DNA of 64,000 bases from Streptomyces sp. NBC_00390 (GTDB lineage Bacteria > Actinomycetota > Actinomycetes > Streptomycetales > Streptomycetaceae). Positions 52,140 to 60,084 of the stretch are shown here, piece after piece; the first letter of the stretch is position 1; every line of letters begins with the position of its first letter. A program made the translations under genes and the position numbers. A model generated the notes under the pieces. The model made no database searches. It worked only from the letters and a program-made list of their open reading frames with translations, and was not told where the DNA came from. The stretch is from NCBI RefSeq assembly GCF_036057275.1, contig NZ_CP107945.1:1488001-1552000 (forward strand). The letters are read 5' to 3'.

Positions 52140-52687
52140 ACGGGAGCATCCTCACGCGCCTGACCCGGTCGCTGCGCCTGCTCGGCGCCAGGCAGGCGGC
52201 CGCTGCGCGGGGCGGCAGGACGCTGTCCGCGGCGCTCGCGGTGGCAACCGTCGTGACGACGGCGCTGAGCGGCTGGCTCTGCGTCCAGGTGTACGAGCAG
52301 CGTGTGGAGGCGCAGCGCCACCAGGACATCCTGGCCGCGGCCCGGCAGTCCGCGCTGAACTTCACCTCGCTCGACCACCGGCACTACGACCGGGACAGCG
52401 CAAATGTGCTGAAGGGCGCCACAGGTGACTTCAAGGCCCAGTTCGCCGCGCAGTCGGCCGAGTTGACCAAGCTGGTGGCGGCGAACAAGTCCGTGTCGCA
52501 GGGGCAGGTGCTGGAGGCCGGGATCACCCGCTCCGACGAGCGCACCGCCCGGGTGCTGGTGGTCGCCGACAGCAAGGTGACCAACACGGCCGCCCCCGGC
52601 GGGCAGGCCCGTACCTACCGGCTGCAGCTCGATCTCGTGCTCGAACGCGGCCGCTGGCTCACCTCCGACGTCGAGTTCGTCGGCTGA
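52136..52687 (+). CDS. Mce-associated membrane protein 1
   Basis: A 183-residue protein with one membrane segment (LSAALAVATVVTTALSGWLC) and an extracytoplasmic NTF2-like region: ILAAARQSALNFTSLDHRHY, DRDSANVLKGATGDFKAQFA, then TYRLQLDLVLERGRWLTSDV. These Mce-associated (Mas) proteins stabilise or assist mce complexes. It overlaps mceF by 4 nt. Confidence 0.9.
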   Translation: MNGSILTRLTRSLRLLGARQAAAARGGRTLSAALAVATVVTTALSGWLCVQVYEQRVEAQRHQDILAAARQSALNFTSLDHRHYDRDSANVLKGATGDFKAQFAAQSAELTKLVAANKSVSQGQVLEAGITRSDERTARVLVVADSKVTNTAAPGGQARTYRLQLDLVLERGRWLTSDVEFVG

Positions 52688-52736
52688 CCGCGCGCCCGAG
52701 CGCACACCCGTACCAGAAGCAGTGAGGAGCAGGACC

Positions 52737-53555
52737 GTGGCGAACCCGACTGGACGAGGCTCCGGCATCGCATCCCCAGCCCGCCGATCGATGGCCGCGG
52801 CCGCCCGCGCGGCGGCCAAGCGCACGGACCGGACCGGGCCCGGGACCCAGGTGCCCCTCAGGGTGGCGGAGCAAGGCACCGGGCCGGTCCCCGCCCCGGA
52901 TCAGGCGGCTCGGGACGGAGCGGACCCGGTGGAGCCGGACGGGATCCGGCTGGAGGCGCCGGACGACGCGGATCAGGGGCGGCGCGCGGACGATCAGTAC
53001 GCGGGTCCGGTCCTGCACGCGGACGTGGCGGCGACCGAGGCGGCGCGGGGCCGGCGGCGTGGCCGGCTGTGTGCCGTGCTGGCGGTGCTGGTGGCGGTGA
53101 CACTGACGGCGGCCGGTGTTCTCGGCGCGCAGTACGCGGACGGCCGGCTCACGGACAGGGCGCGCGTCGAGGCGCCGGCCGCGGCGCGGAAGGCGGCGCC
53201 CGTGGTGCTGTCGTACGACTACCGGCGGCTCGACCGGGACTTCGCAGCGGCGCGCGGGCATCTGACCGGGAAGTTCCGTGACGAGTACGGCAGGACCACC
53301 TCGAAGGTGGTCGCGCCGACCGCGACCAAGTACCACGGAGTGGTCAAGGCCTCGGTGGTACGGCCGCCGGACGGCGGCGCACCGGCCGTCTCGGTGGTGT
53401 CGGCCTCGCCCGACCGGGCCGTGGTGCTGCTCTTCGTCAATCAGGTGACCACGAGTACGCAGGTCACAGGTCCGCGTGTGGATCTGAACCGGGTGCGGAT
53501 GACGATGGCCCGCACCTCCGACGGCTGGAAGGTGAGTGCGGTGGACGCGCTGTAG
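52737..53555 (+). CDS. Mce-associated membrane protein 2
   Basis: A 272-residue protein. A charged N-terminal cytoplasmic part of about 100 residues is followed by a membrane segment (LCAVLAVLVAVTLTAAGVLG) and a Mas-type domain (VVLSYDYRRLDRDFAAARGH, LTGKFRDEYGRTTSKVVAPT, then VVSASPDRAVVLLFVNQVTT). The GTG at 52737 has GAGGAGCAGG upstream. It follows the first Mas gene by 49 nt and closes the operon. Confidence 0.9.
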   Translation: MANPTGRGSGIASPARRSMAAAARAAAKRTDRTGPGTQVPLRVAEQGTGPVPAPDQAARDGADPVEPDGIRLEAPDDADQGRRADDQYAGPVLHADVAATEAARGRRRGRLCAVLAVLVAVTLTAAGVLGAQYADGRLTDRARVEAPAAARKAAPVVLSYDYRRLDRDFAAARGHLTGKFRDEYGRTTSKVVAPTATKYHGVVKASVVRPPDGGAPAVSVVSASPDRAVVLLFVNQVTTSTQVTGPRVDLNRVRMTMARTSDGWKVSAVDAL

Positions 53556-53577
53556 CCGCAGCGCGCGTATCCGCGCG

Positions 53578-53648
53578 GCGCCTCCGGTGCCGGGACGGCA
53601 GAAGCCTGTTGAGCAGGCCCTGCGTCCCTGCGCCGGAGGCGCCTTTTC
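53578..53648 (+). terminator. Terminator of the mce operon
   Basis: The outer arms GGCGCCTCCGG (53578-53588) and CCGGAGGCGCC (53634-53644) pair over 11 bp and are followed by TTTT. Two further stems (GGGACG/CGTCCC and GCCTG/CAGGC) are nested within the loop, giving one long structured hairpin. Confidence 0.85.
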
Positions 53649-53707
53649 GTCTGCCCTTTTGCCCGATTTTTTGCCTGCCTTCTTGCCTCCCGGTTCGTCT
53701 GCCGCTC

Positions 53708-53773
53708 TTGACAGCTCGACCAGGCCCGAGGCAATCTTCCGTTAAGCAGAAACTAACTTCCGCAATACGGAAG
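53708..53773 (+). promoter_or_regulatory. Promoter and palindrome before hydroxypyruvate isomerase gene
   Basis: A -35-like TTGACA (53708-53713) is followed by AATCTT/GCAATC at a suitable distance as a weak -10. The palindrome CTTCCG-CAATA-CGGAAG (53757-53773) covers the expected leader, 15 nt before the ATG. A further TTCCG half-site is at 53737-53741. IclR-type regulators of glyoxylate/allantoin genes bind short palindromes of this kind. Confidence 0.6.
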
Positions 53774-53788
53774 GAGCGCAGAGCCCTC

Positions 53789-54646
53789 ATGGCCCGCTTC
53801 TCAGAAGACGCAGTCACGGACCGGCGCTTCGATGTGAACCTCTCGATCCTCTTCACGGAACTCCCGCTCCTGGAGCGCCCCGCCGCAGCCGCGGCCGCGG
53901 GCTTCACGGCGGTCGAGCTGTGGTGGCCCTGGATCGAGACCCCCACCCCGCCGCGAAACGAGCTCGACGCCCTCAGGAAGGCACTCGAGGACGCCGGCAC
54001 CCGGCTGGTGGGCCTGAACTTCTACGCCGGGCAGCTACCGGGCCCCGACCGCGGCGCGCTCTCCGTACCCGGCGAGGAGTCCGACCGGTTCCGGGCCAAC
54101 ATCGAGGTGGCCGCCGACTTCGCGGCGTCGGTGGGCTGCAAGGCGCTGAACGCGCTGTACGGCAACCGCGTCGACGGCGTCGACCCGCAGATCCAGGACG
54201 CCCTCGCGCTGGAGAATCTGGTGCTCGCGGCCCGTGCGGCCGACCGCATCGGGGCGATCCTGCTGGTCGAGACGCTCAACAAGCCCGAATCGCCGCTCTA
54301 CCCGCTGGTCAGCGCCCCGGCCGCGATCGAGGTCGTGGACAAGGTGAACGCCGCGACGGGGCTCGGCAACGCGAAGTTCCTGCTGGATATCTACCACCTG
54401 TCGATGAACGGCGAGGACGTCTCCCAGGTCATCGCCGCCTACGCCGGCAGGACCGGCCACGTCCAGATCGCCGACAACCCGGGACGCGGCGCGCCGGGCA
54501 CCGGCTCGCTCCCGCTGGAGCAGTTCATCGACGAGCTGGACAAGGCCGGTTACGACGGCTGGATCGGCCTGGAGTACAAGGCCGGCGACCGCCCGAGCGC
54601 AGAGTCGTTCGACTGGCTCCCGGCCGAGGCGCGCGCGGCCCGCTGA
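53789..54646 (+). CDS. hyi: Hydroxypyruvate isomerase-like TIM barrel protein
   Basis: A 285-residue sugar-isomerase-type barrel. FDVNLSILFTELPLLERPAA, AGFTAVELWWPWIETPTPP and LVGLNFYAGQLPGPDRGALS match Hyi. The metal-binding Glu is in ILLVETLNKPESPLYPL, with HVQIADNPGRGAPGTG and GWIGLEYKAGD later. Hyi interconverts hydroxypyruvate and tartronate semialdehyde. The next gene reduces the latter to glycerate, completing the glyoxylate branch of allantoin breakdown. The ATG at 53789 has AAGGAGCG upstream. Confidence 0.92.
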   Translation: MARFSEDAVTDRRFDVNLSILFTELPLLERPAAAAAAGFTAVELWWPWIETPTPPRNELDALRKALEDAGTRLVGLNFYAGQLPGPDRGALSVPGEESDRFRANIEVAADFAASVGCKALNALYGNRVDGVDPQIQDALALENLVLAARAADRIGAILLVETLNKPESPLYPLVSAPAAIEVVDKVNAATGLGNAKFLLDIYHLSMNGEDVSQVIAAYAGRTGHVQIADNPGRGAPGTGSLPLEQFIDELDKAGYDGWIGLEYKAGDRPSAESFDWLPAEARAAR

Positions 54647-54684
54647 ACTCGCTGACGTACCAGAGCTTTTAGGAAGGCACCCTC

Positions 54685-55590
54685 ATGAGCACCCTCGCAG
54701 ACTCCTCCCGCCCGGCGATCGCATGGATCGGACTCGGCATCATGGGCTCCCCCATGTCCGAGAACCTGCTGAAGGCGGGCTACTCCGTCACGGGCTTCAC
54801 CCTGGAGCAGGACAAGCTGGACCGACTCGCCGCGGCAGGCGGCACCGTCGCGGGCTCGATCGCCGAGGCCGTCAAGGACGCCGACGTCGTCATCACGATG
54901 GTGCCCGCTTCCCCCCAGGTCGAGGCCGTCTCGTACGGCCCCGACGGCATCCTGGAGAACGCGAAGCAGGGCGCGCTGCTGATCGACATGTCGTCGATCA
55001 CCCCGCAGACCTCCGTCGACCTCGCGAAGAACGCGGCGGAGAAGGGCATCCGCGTCCTGGACGCGCCGGTCTCCGGCGGCGAGGCCGGTGCCATCGAGGC
55101 CGTGCTCTCCATCATGGTCGGCGGCGAGCAGGCCGACTTCGAGCGTGCGCTGCCGATCCTCGAGGCACTGGGCAGGACCATCGTGCTGTGCGGCCCGCAC
55201 GGCTCGGGCCAGACGGTCAAGGCCGCAAACCAGCTGATCGTGGCGGTCAACATCCAGGCGTGCGCCGAGGCGGTGGTGTTCCTGGAGAAGTCCGGCGTGA
55301 ACCTCCAGGCCGCACTGGACGTCCTGGGCGGCGGCCTGGCCGGCTCGACCGTACTGGCCCGCAAGAAGGACAACTTCCTGAACCGGGACTTCAAGCCCGG
55401 CTTCCGGATCGACCTGCACCACAAGGACATGGGCATCGTCACGGACGCCGCCCGCAACGTCGGTGCCGCACTGCCGGTCGGCGCGGTCGTCGCCCAGCTC
55501 GTCGCCTCACTGCGCGCGCAGGGCGACGGCGGCCTGGACCACTCGGCCCTCCTGCGCTCCGTCGAACGTCTCTCCGGCTCCCCGGCCTGA
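54685..55590 (+). CDS. glxR: 2-hydroxy-3-oxopropionate (tartronate semialdehyde) reductase
   Basis: A 301-residue beta-hydroxyacid dehydrogenase: IAWIGLGIMGSPMSENLLKA (NAD-binding), MSSITPQTSVDLAKNAAEKG, RVLDAPVSGGEAGAIEAVLS (substrate loop), GSGQTVKAANQLIVAVNIQA with the catalytic Lys, and LHHKDMGIVTDAARNVGAAL. It reduces tartronate semialdehyde to D-glycerate. It follows hyi by 38 nt and is probably in the same transcript. Confidence 0.94.
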   Translation: MSTLADSSRPAIAWIGLGIMGSPMSENLLKAGYSVTGFTLEQDKLDRLAAAGGTVAGSIAEAVKDADVVITMVPASPQVEAVSYGPDGILENAKQGALLIDMSSITPQTSVDLAKNAAEKGIRVLDAPVSGGEAGAIEAVLSIMVGGEQADFERALPILEALGRTIVLCGPHGSGQTVKAANQLIVAVNIQACAEAVVFLEKSGVNLQAALDVLGGGLAGSTVLARKKDNFLNRDFKPGFRIDLHHKDMGIVTDAARNVGAALPVGAVVAQLVASLRAQGDGGLDHSALLRSVERLSGSPA

Positions 55591-56004
55591 CCACCCCCGG
55601 GCCCAGCCCGCCCCGGTCCACCACGGCCCCGCGGCCCGCCCCGTGCTTGCCCCCCGGCAGTAGCCACCGACGTCCCCTGCCCTGGCTCACCACGACCGCG
55701 CCGCGCAAGGCCCCTGCCCTGATCAATCACAGCCCGTGGCCGGCCCCGTGCTTGCCCCCACCGGCAACAGCCACCAACGGCCCCTGCCCTGGCTCACCAC
55801 GACCGCGCCGCGCAAGGCCCCTGCCCAGGTAAGCCACGGCTCCATGAAAGCGGCCCACCCCGTGATCAGCCCCCACCGGGCAGCAACCACCAACAGCCCC
55901 CGCCCAGGCTGGCCACGGCCCCGTGAACCCCGGTCGGTGCCGGCGCTGACACCTGTCCTGTCGCGCCCAGGCGCCGGCGCCGGCCGGAACCCCACTCCTC
56001 GATT
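55591..56004. repeat. Imperfect tandem repeats between glxR and catalase genes
   Basis: Three units of 105-114 bp begin near 55639, 55744 and 55858, each starting CCCCGTG and containing CCACCAACGGCCCCTGCCC-like blocks. Units one and two share GGCTCACCACGACCGCGCCG. The region is non-coding and highly C-rich on the plus strand. It likely expanded by slippage or unequal crossing-over. Confidence 0.7.
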
Positions 56005-56019
56005 TCAACAAACTGTTGA
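56005..56019 (+). promoter_or_regulatory. Shared palindromic operator (catalase copy)
   Basis: TCAACA-AAC-TGTTGA is the same 6+6 palindrome as at 37711-37725, here 69 nt upstream of the catalase ATG. Apart from these two, I saw no other perfect copy in the window by eye. Confidence 0.75.
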
Positions 56020-56088
56020 CGTTTCCTTCGTCGCGTACCTACGCTCCTCGAACCGTCACCAGTGCAGCTCCCCGTACGGAAGGTCACG

Positions 56089-57546
56089 ATGTCGAAGCGC
56101 GTGCTCACGACCGAGTCCGGCGCCCCTGTCGCCGACAACCAGAACTCCGCCACCGCCGGCGTCGGTGGCCCGCTCCTCCTGCAGGACCAGCACCTGCTGG
56201 AGAAGCTCGCGCGCTTCAACCGTGAGCGCATCCCGGAGCGCGTGGTCCACGCCCGCGGCAGCGGCGCGTACGGCTACTTCGAGGTGACCGACGACGTCAC
56301 CGGCTACACCAAGGCCGGCTTCCTGTCCGAGGTGGGCAAGCGCACCGAGACGTTCCTGCGCTTCTCCACCGTTGCCGACTCGCTCGGCGGGGCGGACGCG
56401 GTGCGCGACCCCCGCGGCTTCGCCCTGAAGTTCTACACCGAAGAGGGCAACTACGACCTGGTCGGCAACAACACCCCGGTGTTCTTCATCAAGGACCCCG
56501 TCAAGTTCCCCGACTTCATCCACTCGCAGAAGCGCGACCCGTTCACGGGCAAGCAGGAGCCGGACAACGTCTGGGACTTCTGGGCGCACGCCCCCGAGGC
56601 GACGCACCAGATCACCTGGCTGATGGGCGACCGCGGCATCCCCGCCTCGTACCGCCACATGAACGGCTACGGCTCCCACACCTACCAGTGGACGAACGAA
56701 GCGGGCGAGGCCTACTTCGTGAAGTACCACTTCAAGACCAACCAGGGCATCCGCTGCCTGTCGTCGGAGCAGGCCGCCGAGGTGGCCGGCAAGGACGCCA
56801 CCTCGCACCAGACCGACCTGCTGCAGGCCATCGAGCGCGGGGTGAACCCGTCCTGGACCCTGTACGTCCAGGTCATGCCCGCGGCCGATGCGGCGGAGTA
56901 CCGCTTCAACCCGTTCGACCTGACCAAGGTGTGGCCGCACAGCGACCACCCGCTGCAGCGGGTGGGCCGTCTGGTCCTCGACCGCAACCCCGACAACGTC
57001 TTCGCCGAGGTCGAGCAGGCCGCGTTCTCGCCGAACAACTTCGTTCCCGGCATCGGCCCGTCGCCCGACAAGATGCTCCAGGGCCGCCTTTTCGCGTACG
57101 CGGACGCCCACCGCTACCGCCTGGGGGTGAACCACACCCAGCTGCCGGTGAACGCGCCGAAGGCGACCGTGGCCGAGAACTACGGCCGCGACGGTTTCAT
57201 GGCCACCCGCAACGGCTCGCGTCACGACAAGAACTACGAGCCCAACTCGTATGCGGGACCCACCCAGACGGGCGCGGCACTCTCCGCCCCCCTCGCGGTC
57301 CACGGCTGGACCGGCACCCACGCCGCGCCCGAACACGTCAAGGACGACGACTTCTTCCAGGCCGGTGAGCTCTACCGCCTGATGTCCGAGGAGGAGAAGC
57401 AGCGCCTGGTCGCGAACATCGCCGGCGGGCTGTCCCAGGTCTCCCGCGACGACGTGATCGAGAAGAACCTCGCCCACTTCCACGCCGCCGACGCCGACTA
57501 CGGCAAGCGTGTTGAGGAGGCGGTCCGCGCCCTGCGCGAGGACTGA
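56089..57546 (+). CDS. kat: Catalase, monofunctional heme type
   Basis: A 485-residue small-subunit catalase. It has the distal His segment [60 protein letters not shown], and the proximal heme-ligand region [17 protein letters not shown] with the Tyr. It decomposes H2O2. The ATG at 56089 has ACGGAAGG upstream. The palindrome in its promoter links it to the urate operon, whose oxidase produces H2O2; it also lies just behind the glyoxylate-branch genes hyi and glxR. Confidence 0.96.
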   Translation: MSKRVLTTESGAPVADNQNSATAGVGGPLLLQDQHLLEKLARFNRERIPERVVHARGSGAYGYFEVTDDVTGYTKAGFLSEVGKRTETFLRFSTVADSLGGADAVRDPRGFALKFYTEEGNYDLVGNNTPVFFIKDPVKFPDFIHSQKRDPFTGKQEPDNVWDFWAHAPEATHQITWLMGDRGIPASYRHMNGYGSHTYQWTNEAGEAYFVKYHFKTNQGIRCLSSEQAAEVAGKDATSHQTDLLQAIERGVNPSWTLYVQVMPAADAAEYRFNPFDLTKVWPHSDHPLQRVGRLVLDRNPDNVFAEVEQAAFSPNNFVPGIGPSPDKMLQGRLFAYADAHRYRLGVNHTQLPVNAPKATVAENYGRDGFMATRNGSRHDKNYEPNSYAGPTQTGAALSAPLAVHGWTGTHAAPEHVKDDDFFQAGELYRLMSEEEKQRLVANIAGGLSQVSRDDVIEKNLAHFHAADADYGKRVEEAVRALRED

Positions 57547-57556
57547 TACACAAGCT

Positions 57557-57592
57557 GCGCCCGGAGTCCGACGGGAGGTCGACTCCGGGCGC
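57557..57592 (+). terminator. Terminator after catalase
   Basis: A perfect 12-bp stem (GCGCCCGGAGTC, 57557-57568, and GACTCCGGGCGC, 57581-57592) with a 12-nt loop follows directly after the stop. Confidence 0.8.
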
Positions 57593-57963
57593 GGGCCCGC
57601 GCCTTGGACCCGGATGAGGGGTGGTCGTACGGCGCGGGCCGGGACGAGGGGCCGCGGCGGCGGGCGATGCCAGTGCGGTGGTCAAGGTCTGCGGTGCGCC
57701 CTCCGGCCTGAAGGTCGGCGCGCCGGGATCAATCGCGATCGCCGCGGCCCCCTTACCGGCGCCCGACGCGCGGCGCACCCTCCCCCCAGACCCGCCCGGC
57801 GGAGCGAACGTCCTGTCGCGCCAGCCTCGCCCCGTCGGGCGGCAACAACGTCACCAGCCGGAGCACGACGGCGTCGCCTGGATGCTCAGAGGTCGGTGCA
57901 GCTGGATGCTCAGAGGTCGGTGCAGCCGGCCATGACGTCTGCTCAGAGCCCTGGCCCCAGGTG
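57593..57963. other. Gene-free region with a 24-bp tandem duplication
   Basis: About 370 bp with no convincing gene. It includes two adjacent identical 24-bp units (each beginning TGGATGCTCAGAGGTCGG) at 57879-57902 and 57903-57926. Confidence 0.6.
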
Positions 57964-58203
57964 TCAGCCGGCCGAGCCGACAGAGCGGGCGACGAGGTCC
58001 ACCAGCGTGTCCACCAGCGCGGCGTCGGGCAGCTCCTGCTCGACGATCAGCCGGAAGAGCAGCGGCGCGGCCACCAGGGTCGCCGCGGCCCGGACATCGG
58101 TGTCGGGCCGCACCTCACCACGGGCGATGGCGCGCTCGAGGATGCGCCTGGTCTCGCTCGTGATCCGCTCGGTGTACTCCGCGACCGCTTCAACGATGCT
58201 CAC
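57964..58203 (-). pseudogene. TetR-family regulator, C-terminal remnant
   Basis: About 80 residues match the C-terminal ligand-binding helices of a TetR regulator: RRILERAIARGEVRPDTDVR, AAATLVAAPLLFRLIVEQEL and DTLVDLVARSVG. Full-length proteins have about 200 residues; the DNA-binding N-terminus is missing and DNA upstream of 58203 does not supply it. It is a 5'-truncated gene beside the respiratory genes; it may once have regulated a neighbour. Confidence 0.75.
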
Positions 58204-58454
58204 GATCGGGGGGCCGGGTGGCCTGCACGGCAGGTTCGGGAGAGCTTGTGGTCCGACCGCGTGACGTCTCCAGCCGAATGCGGCCGCGTGGCGCGCCGGT
58301 CTGTGCCACCCGCGGCGCAGGGTGCTTGGGTCTGGGGGCCGGGTATGCGAAGGCTCCTGTTGTCTTTCCTTGCGGCCGGTCGGCTCCCGGCCTTCCTTAT
58401 GCGCGTCGCCCGCCTTCGGCGTTGCGTGCCGTCCGAAAGGCCGAAGGGGAAATC

Positions 58455-58544
58455 ATGGTGGCAGGAAGTGCCGACGAAAGCCGTGGGACGGTGTCCGCGC
58501 AACTTCTCAGAGGGCTTTTCCCCGGCTTCGCCACCGGAGGCTGA
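58455..58544 (+). CDS. Possible 29-codon leader ORF before ndh
   Basis: The ATG at 58455 has the RBS GAAGGGGAAATC. It opens a short frame (MVAGSADESRGTVSAQLLRG, then LFPGFATGG) that ends 6 nt before the ndh start. The ndh RBS (GGAGGCTGATCTCCG) overlaps its last codons, so translation of the short ORF could affect ndh. No family is recognised; it may be chance. Confidence 0.35.
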   Translation: MVAGSADESRGTVSAQLLRGLFPGFATGG

Positions 58545-58550
58545 TCTCCG

Positions 58551-59990
58551 ATGCAGGACCATGTCACGCCTCGCCGGGTGGTGATCCTCGGCGGGGGTTT
58601 CGCCGGGCTGTTCGCCGCCCGCGCCCTACGCCGGTCGCCGGTCGCGGTGACCGTGGTCGACCGCCGCGCCCACCACCTCTTCCAGCCGCTGCTCTACCAG
58701 TGCGCTTCCGGAATCCTGTCCGAGGGCCAGATCGCGCAACCGCTCCGCGCGGTGCTACGACGCCACCACAACGTGAGCTGCCTGCTCGCCGAAGCCACCG
58801 ACGTGGATGTCGAAGCCCGCCTCGTCCACGCCCGACGACCCGACGGCGGTGCCGTCGAGCTGCCCTATGACGATCTGATCGTCGCGGTCGGCATGCGCCA
58901 GTCCTACTTCGGGCATGACGAGTTTGCCACGCATGCCCCCGGCATGAAGACGCTGAACGACGCGCTGGACATCCGCCGGCGGATCTACCTGGCGTTCGAG
59001 ATGGCCGAAACGGCCACAAATGCCAGGGAGCGGCAGCAGTGGCTCACGTTCGCGCTGGTCGGCGGCGGGCCGACCGGTGTCGAACTCGCAGGACAGATCA
59101 GGGAGATCGCCGGTCACACGCTCGATCGGGAGTTCCGGACGATCGACTCCGCCCAGGCCCGGGTGCTGCTCTTCGAGGGGTCCGACGAGGTGCTGGGCGC
59201 GTTCGGCCGCCCACTGGCCCATCGCGCTGCCCGGACCCTTCAGAGCCTCGGGGTGGAGCTCCACCTGGGCACGAGGGTCACCGATGTCGACGCCCGCGGC
59301 CTGACGGTGCAAGACGCGGACGGTGCGACCGCCCGGTTCGAGGCTCGGACTGTGCTGTGGACGGCGGGGGTCGAGGCACCGCCCATCGCCGCCGCGGTGG
59401 CCCGGGCAACCGGCGCCACCCAGGACCGCGCCGGGCGTATCGCCGTCGAACCCGACCTCACGCTCCCCGGCCATCCGGAGATCCGCGTCACGGGCGATGT
59501 GATGAGCCTGAACCGGCTGCCGGGGCTGGCCGAGGTCGCCATGCAGTCGGGCGCATACGCGGGCCGGGTCGTGCGCCACGCGGTGGAGTGCAGGACGAAG
59601 CAGCCGAAGCCCTTCAAGTACTGGGACCTCGGCAGCGCCGCGTACATCTCCCGTGGCCGGGCTGTCGTCAAGGTGGGCCCGCTGCACCTTTCGGGTGTGC
59701 CCGGCTGGCTGGCCTGGCTCTTCATCCATCTGGCCTTCCTCACCGGATTCCGCAGCAGGCTGGGAGCGGTGCTCAGCTGGTCCGTCGCCTTCGCCACCAG
59801 CTCGCGACGCGAGCGCGCCTTCACCTCGCCCGACGTCGACGCGTCAGGCGCCTTCACCTCGCCCGACGTCGACGCGTCGGCTGCCCGGGCCCCCGGGCCG
59901 AAGGCGCGGCGCCGTTGGCCCAGACGCCTTTGGCCCAGACGCCTTTGGCCCAGGCGGGCGCCCGGGCAGAAGGCCCCGCCGCCTCTCTGA
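58551..59990 (+). CDS. ndh: Type II NADH dehydrogenase (Ndh)
   Basis: A 479-residue membrane-associated flavoprotein. Motifs are RRVVILGGGFAGLFAARALR (FAD), HHLFQPLLYQCASGILSEGQ, FALVGGGPTGVELAGQIREI (NADH), RTVLWTAGVEAPPIAAAVAR and IRVTGDVMSLNRLPGLAEVA. It passes electrons from NADH to quinone without pumping protons. cydAB follows downstream, giving a complete NADH-to-oxygen route. The last 60 residues are odd: a 33-bp unit is duplicated (59816-59881, FTSPDVDAS twice) and a 15-bp unit (59915-59949, WPRRL) repeats. They probably arose by recent expansion. Confidence 0.93.
   Translation: MQDHVTPRRVVILGGGFAGLFAARALRRSPVAVTVVDRRAHHLFQPLLYQCASGILSEGQIAQPLRAVLRRHHNVSCLLAEATDVDVEARLVHARRPDGGAVELPYDDLIVAVGMRQSYFGHDEFATHAPGMKTLNDALDIRRRIYLAFEMAETATNARERQQWLTFALVGGGPTGVELAGQIREIAGHTLDREFRTIDSAQARVLLFEGSDEVLGAFGRPLAHRAARTLQSLGVELHLGTRVTDVDARGLTVQDADGATARFEARTVLWTAGVEAPPIAAAVARATGATQDRAGRIAVEPDLTLPGHPEIRVTGDVMSLNRLPGLAEVAMQSGAYAGRVVRHAVECRTKQPKPFKYWDLGSAAYISRGRAVVKVGPLHLSGVPGWLAWLFIHLAFLTGFRSRLGAVLSWSVAFATSSRRERAFTSPDVDASGAFTSPDVDASAARAPGPKARRRWPRRLWPRRLWPRRAPGQKAPPPL
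59816..59955 (+). repeat. Tandem repeats in the 3' end of ndh
   Basis: Two 33-bp units (59816-59848, 59849-59881) and then 15-bp units starting at 59915, 59930 and 59945 (TTGGCCCAGACGCCT, the last partial) lie within the reading frame. Both unit lengths are multiples of three, so the frame is kept. Confidence 0.8.
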
Positions 59991-60084
59991 CCACGGCATC
60001 CGGCCGACACGTCCCGGCTGCCGCCCCTTCGCACCTGTCGTTCCTCAGCCCCCGCGCCCCGCGGGGCAGACCATCGAGGCGCAC

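Noticed and set aside
55639..55960. The ordered repeats as a CRISPR array
   Set aside because: Units are 105-114 bp without short identical repeats and unique spacers; no cas genes nearby.
55723..56231. Minus-strand ORFs in the repeat region as proteins
   Set aside because: Gly/Arg-rich repeats generated by the tandem DNA repeat; no starts with RBS or homology.
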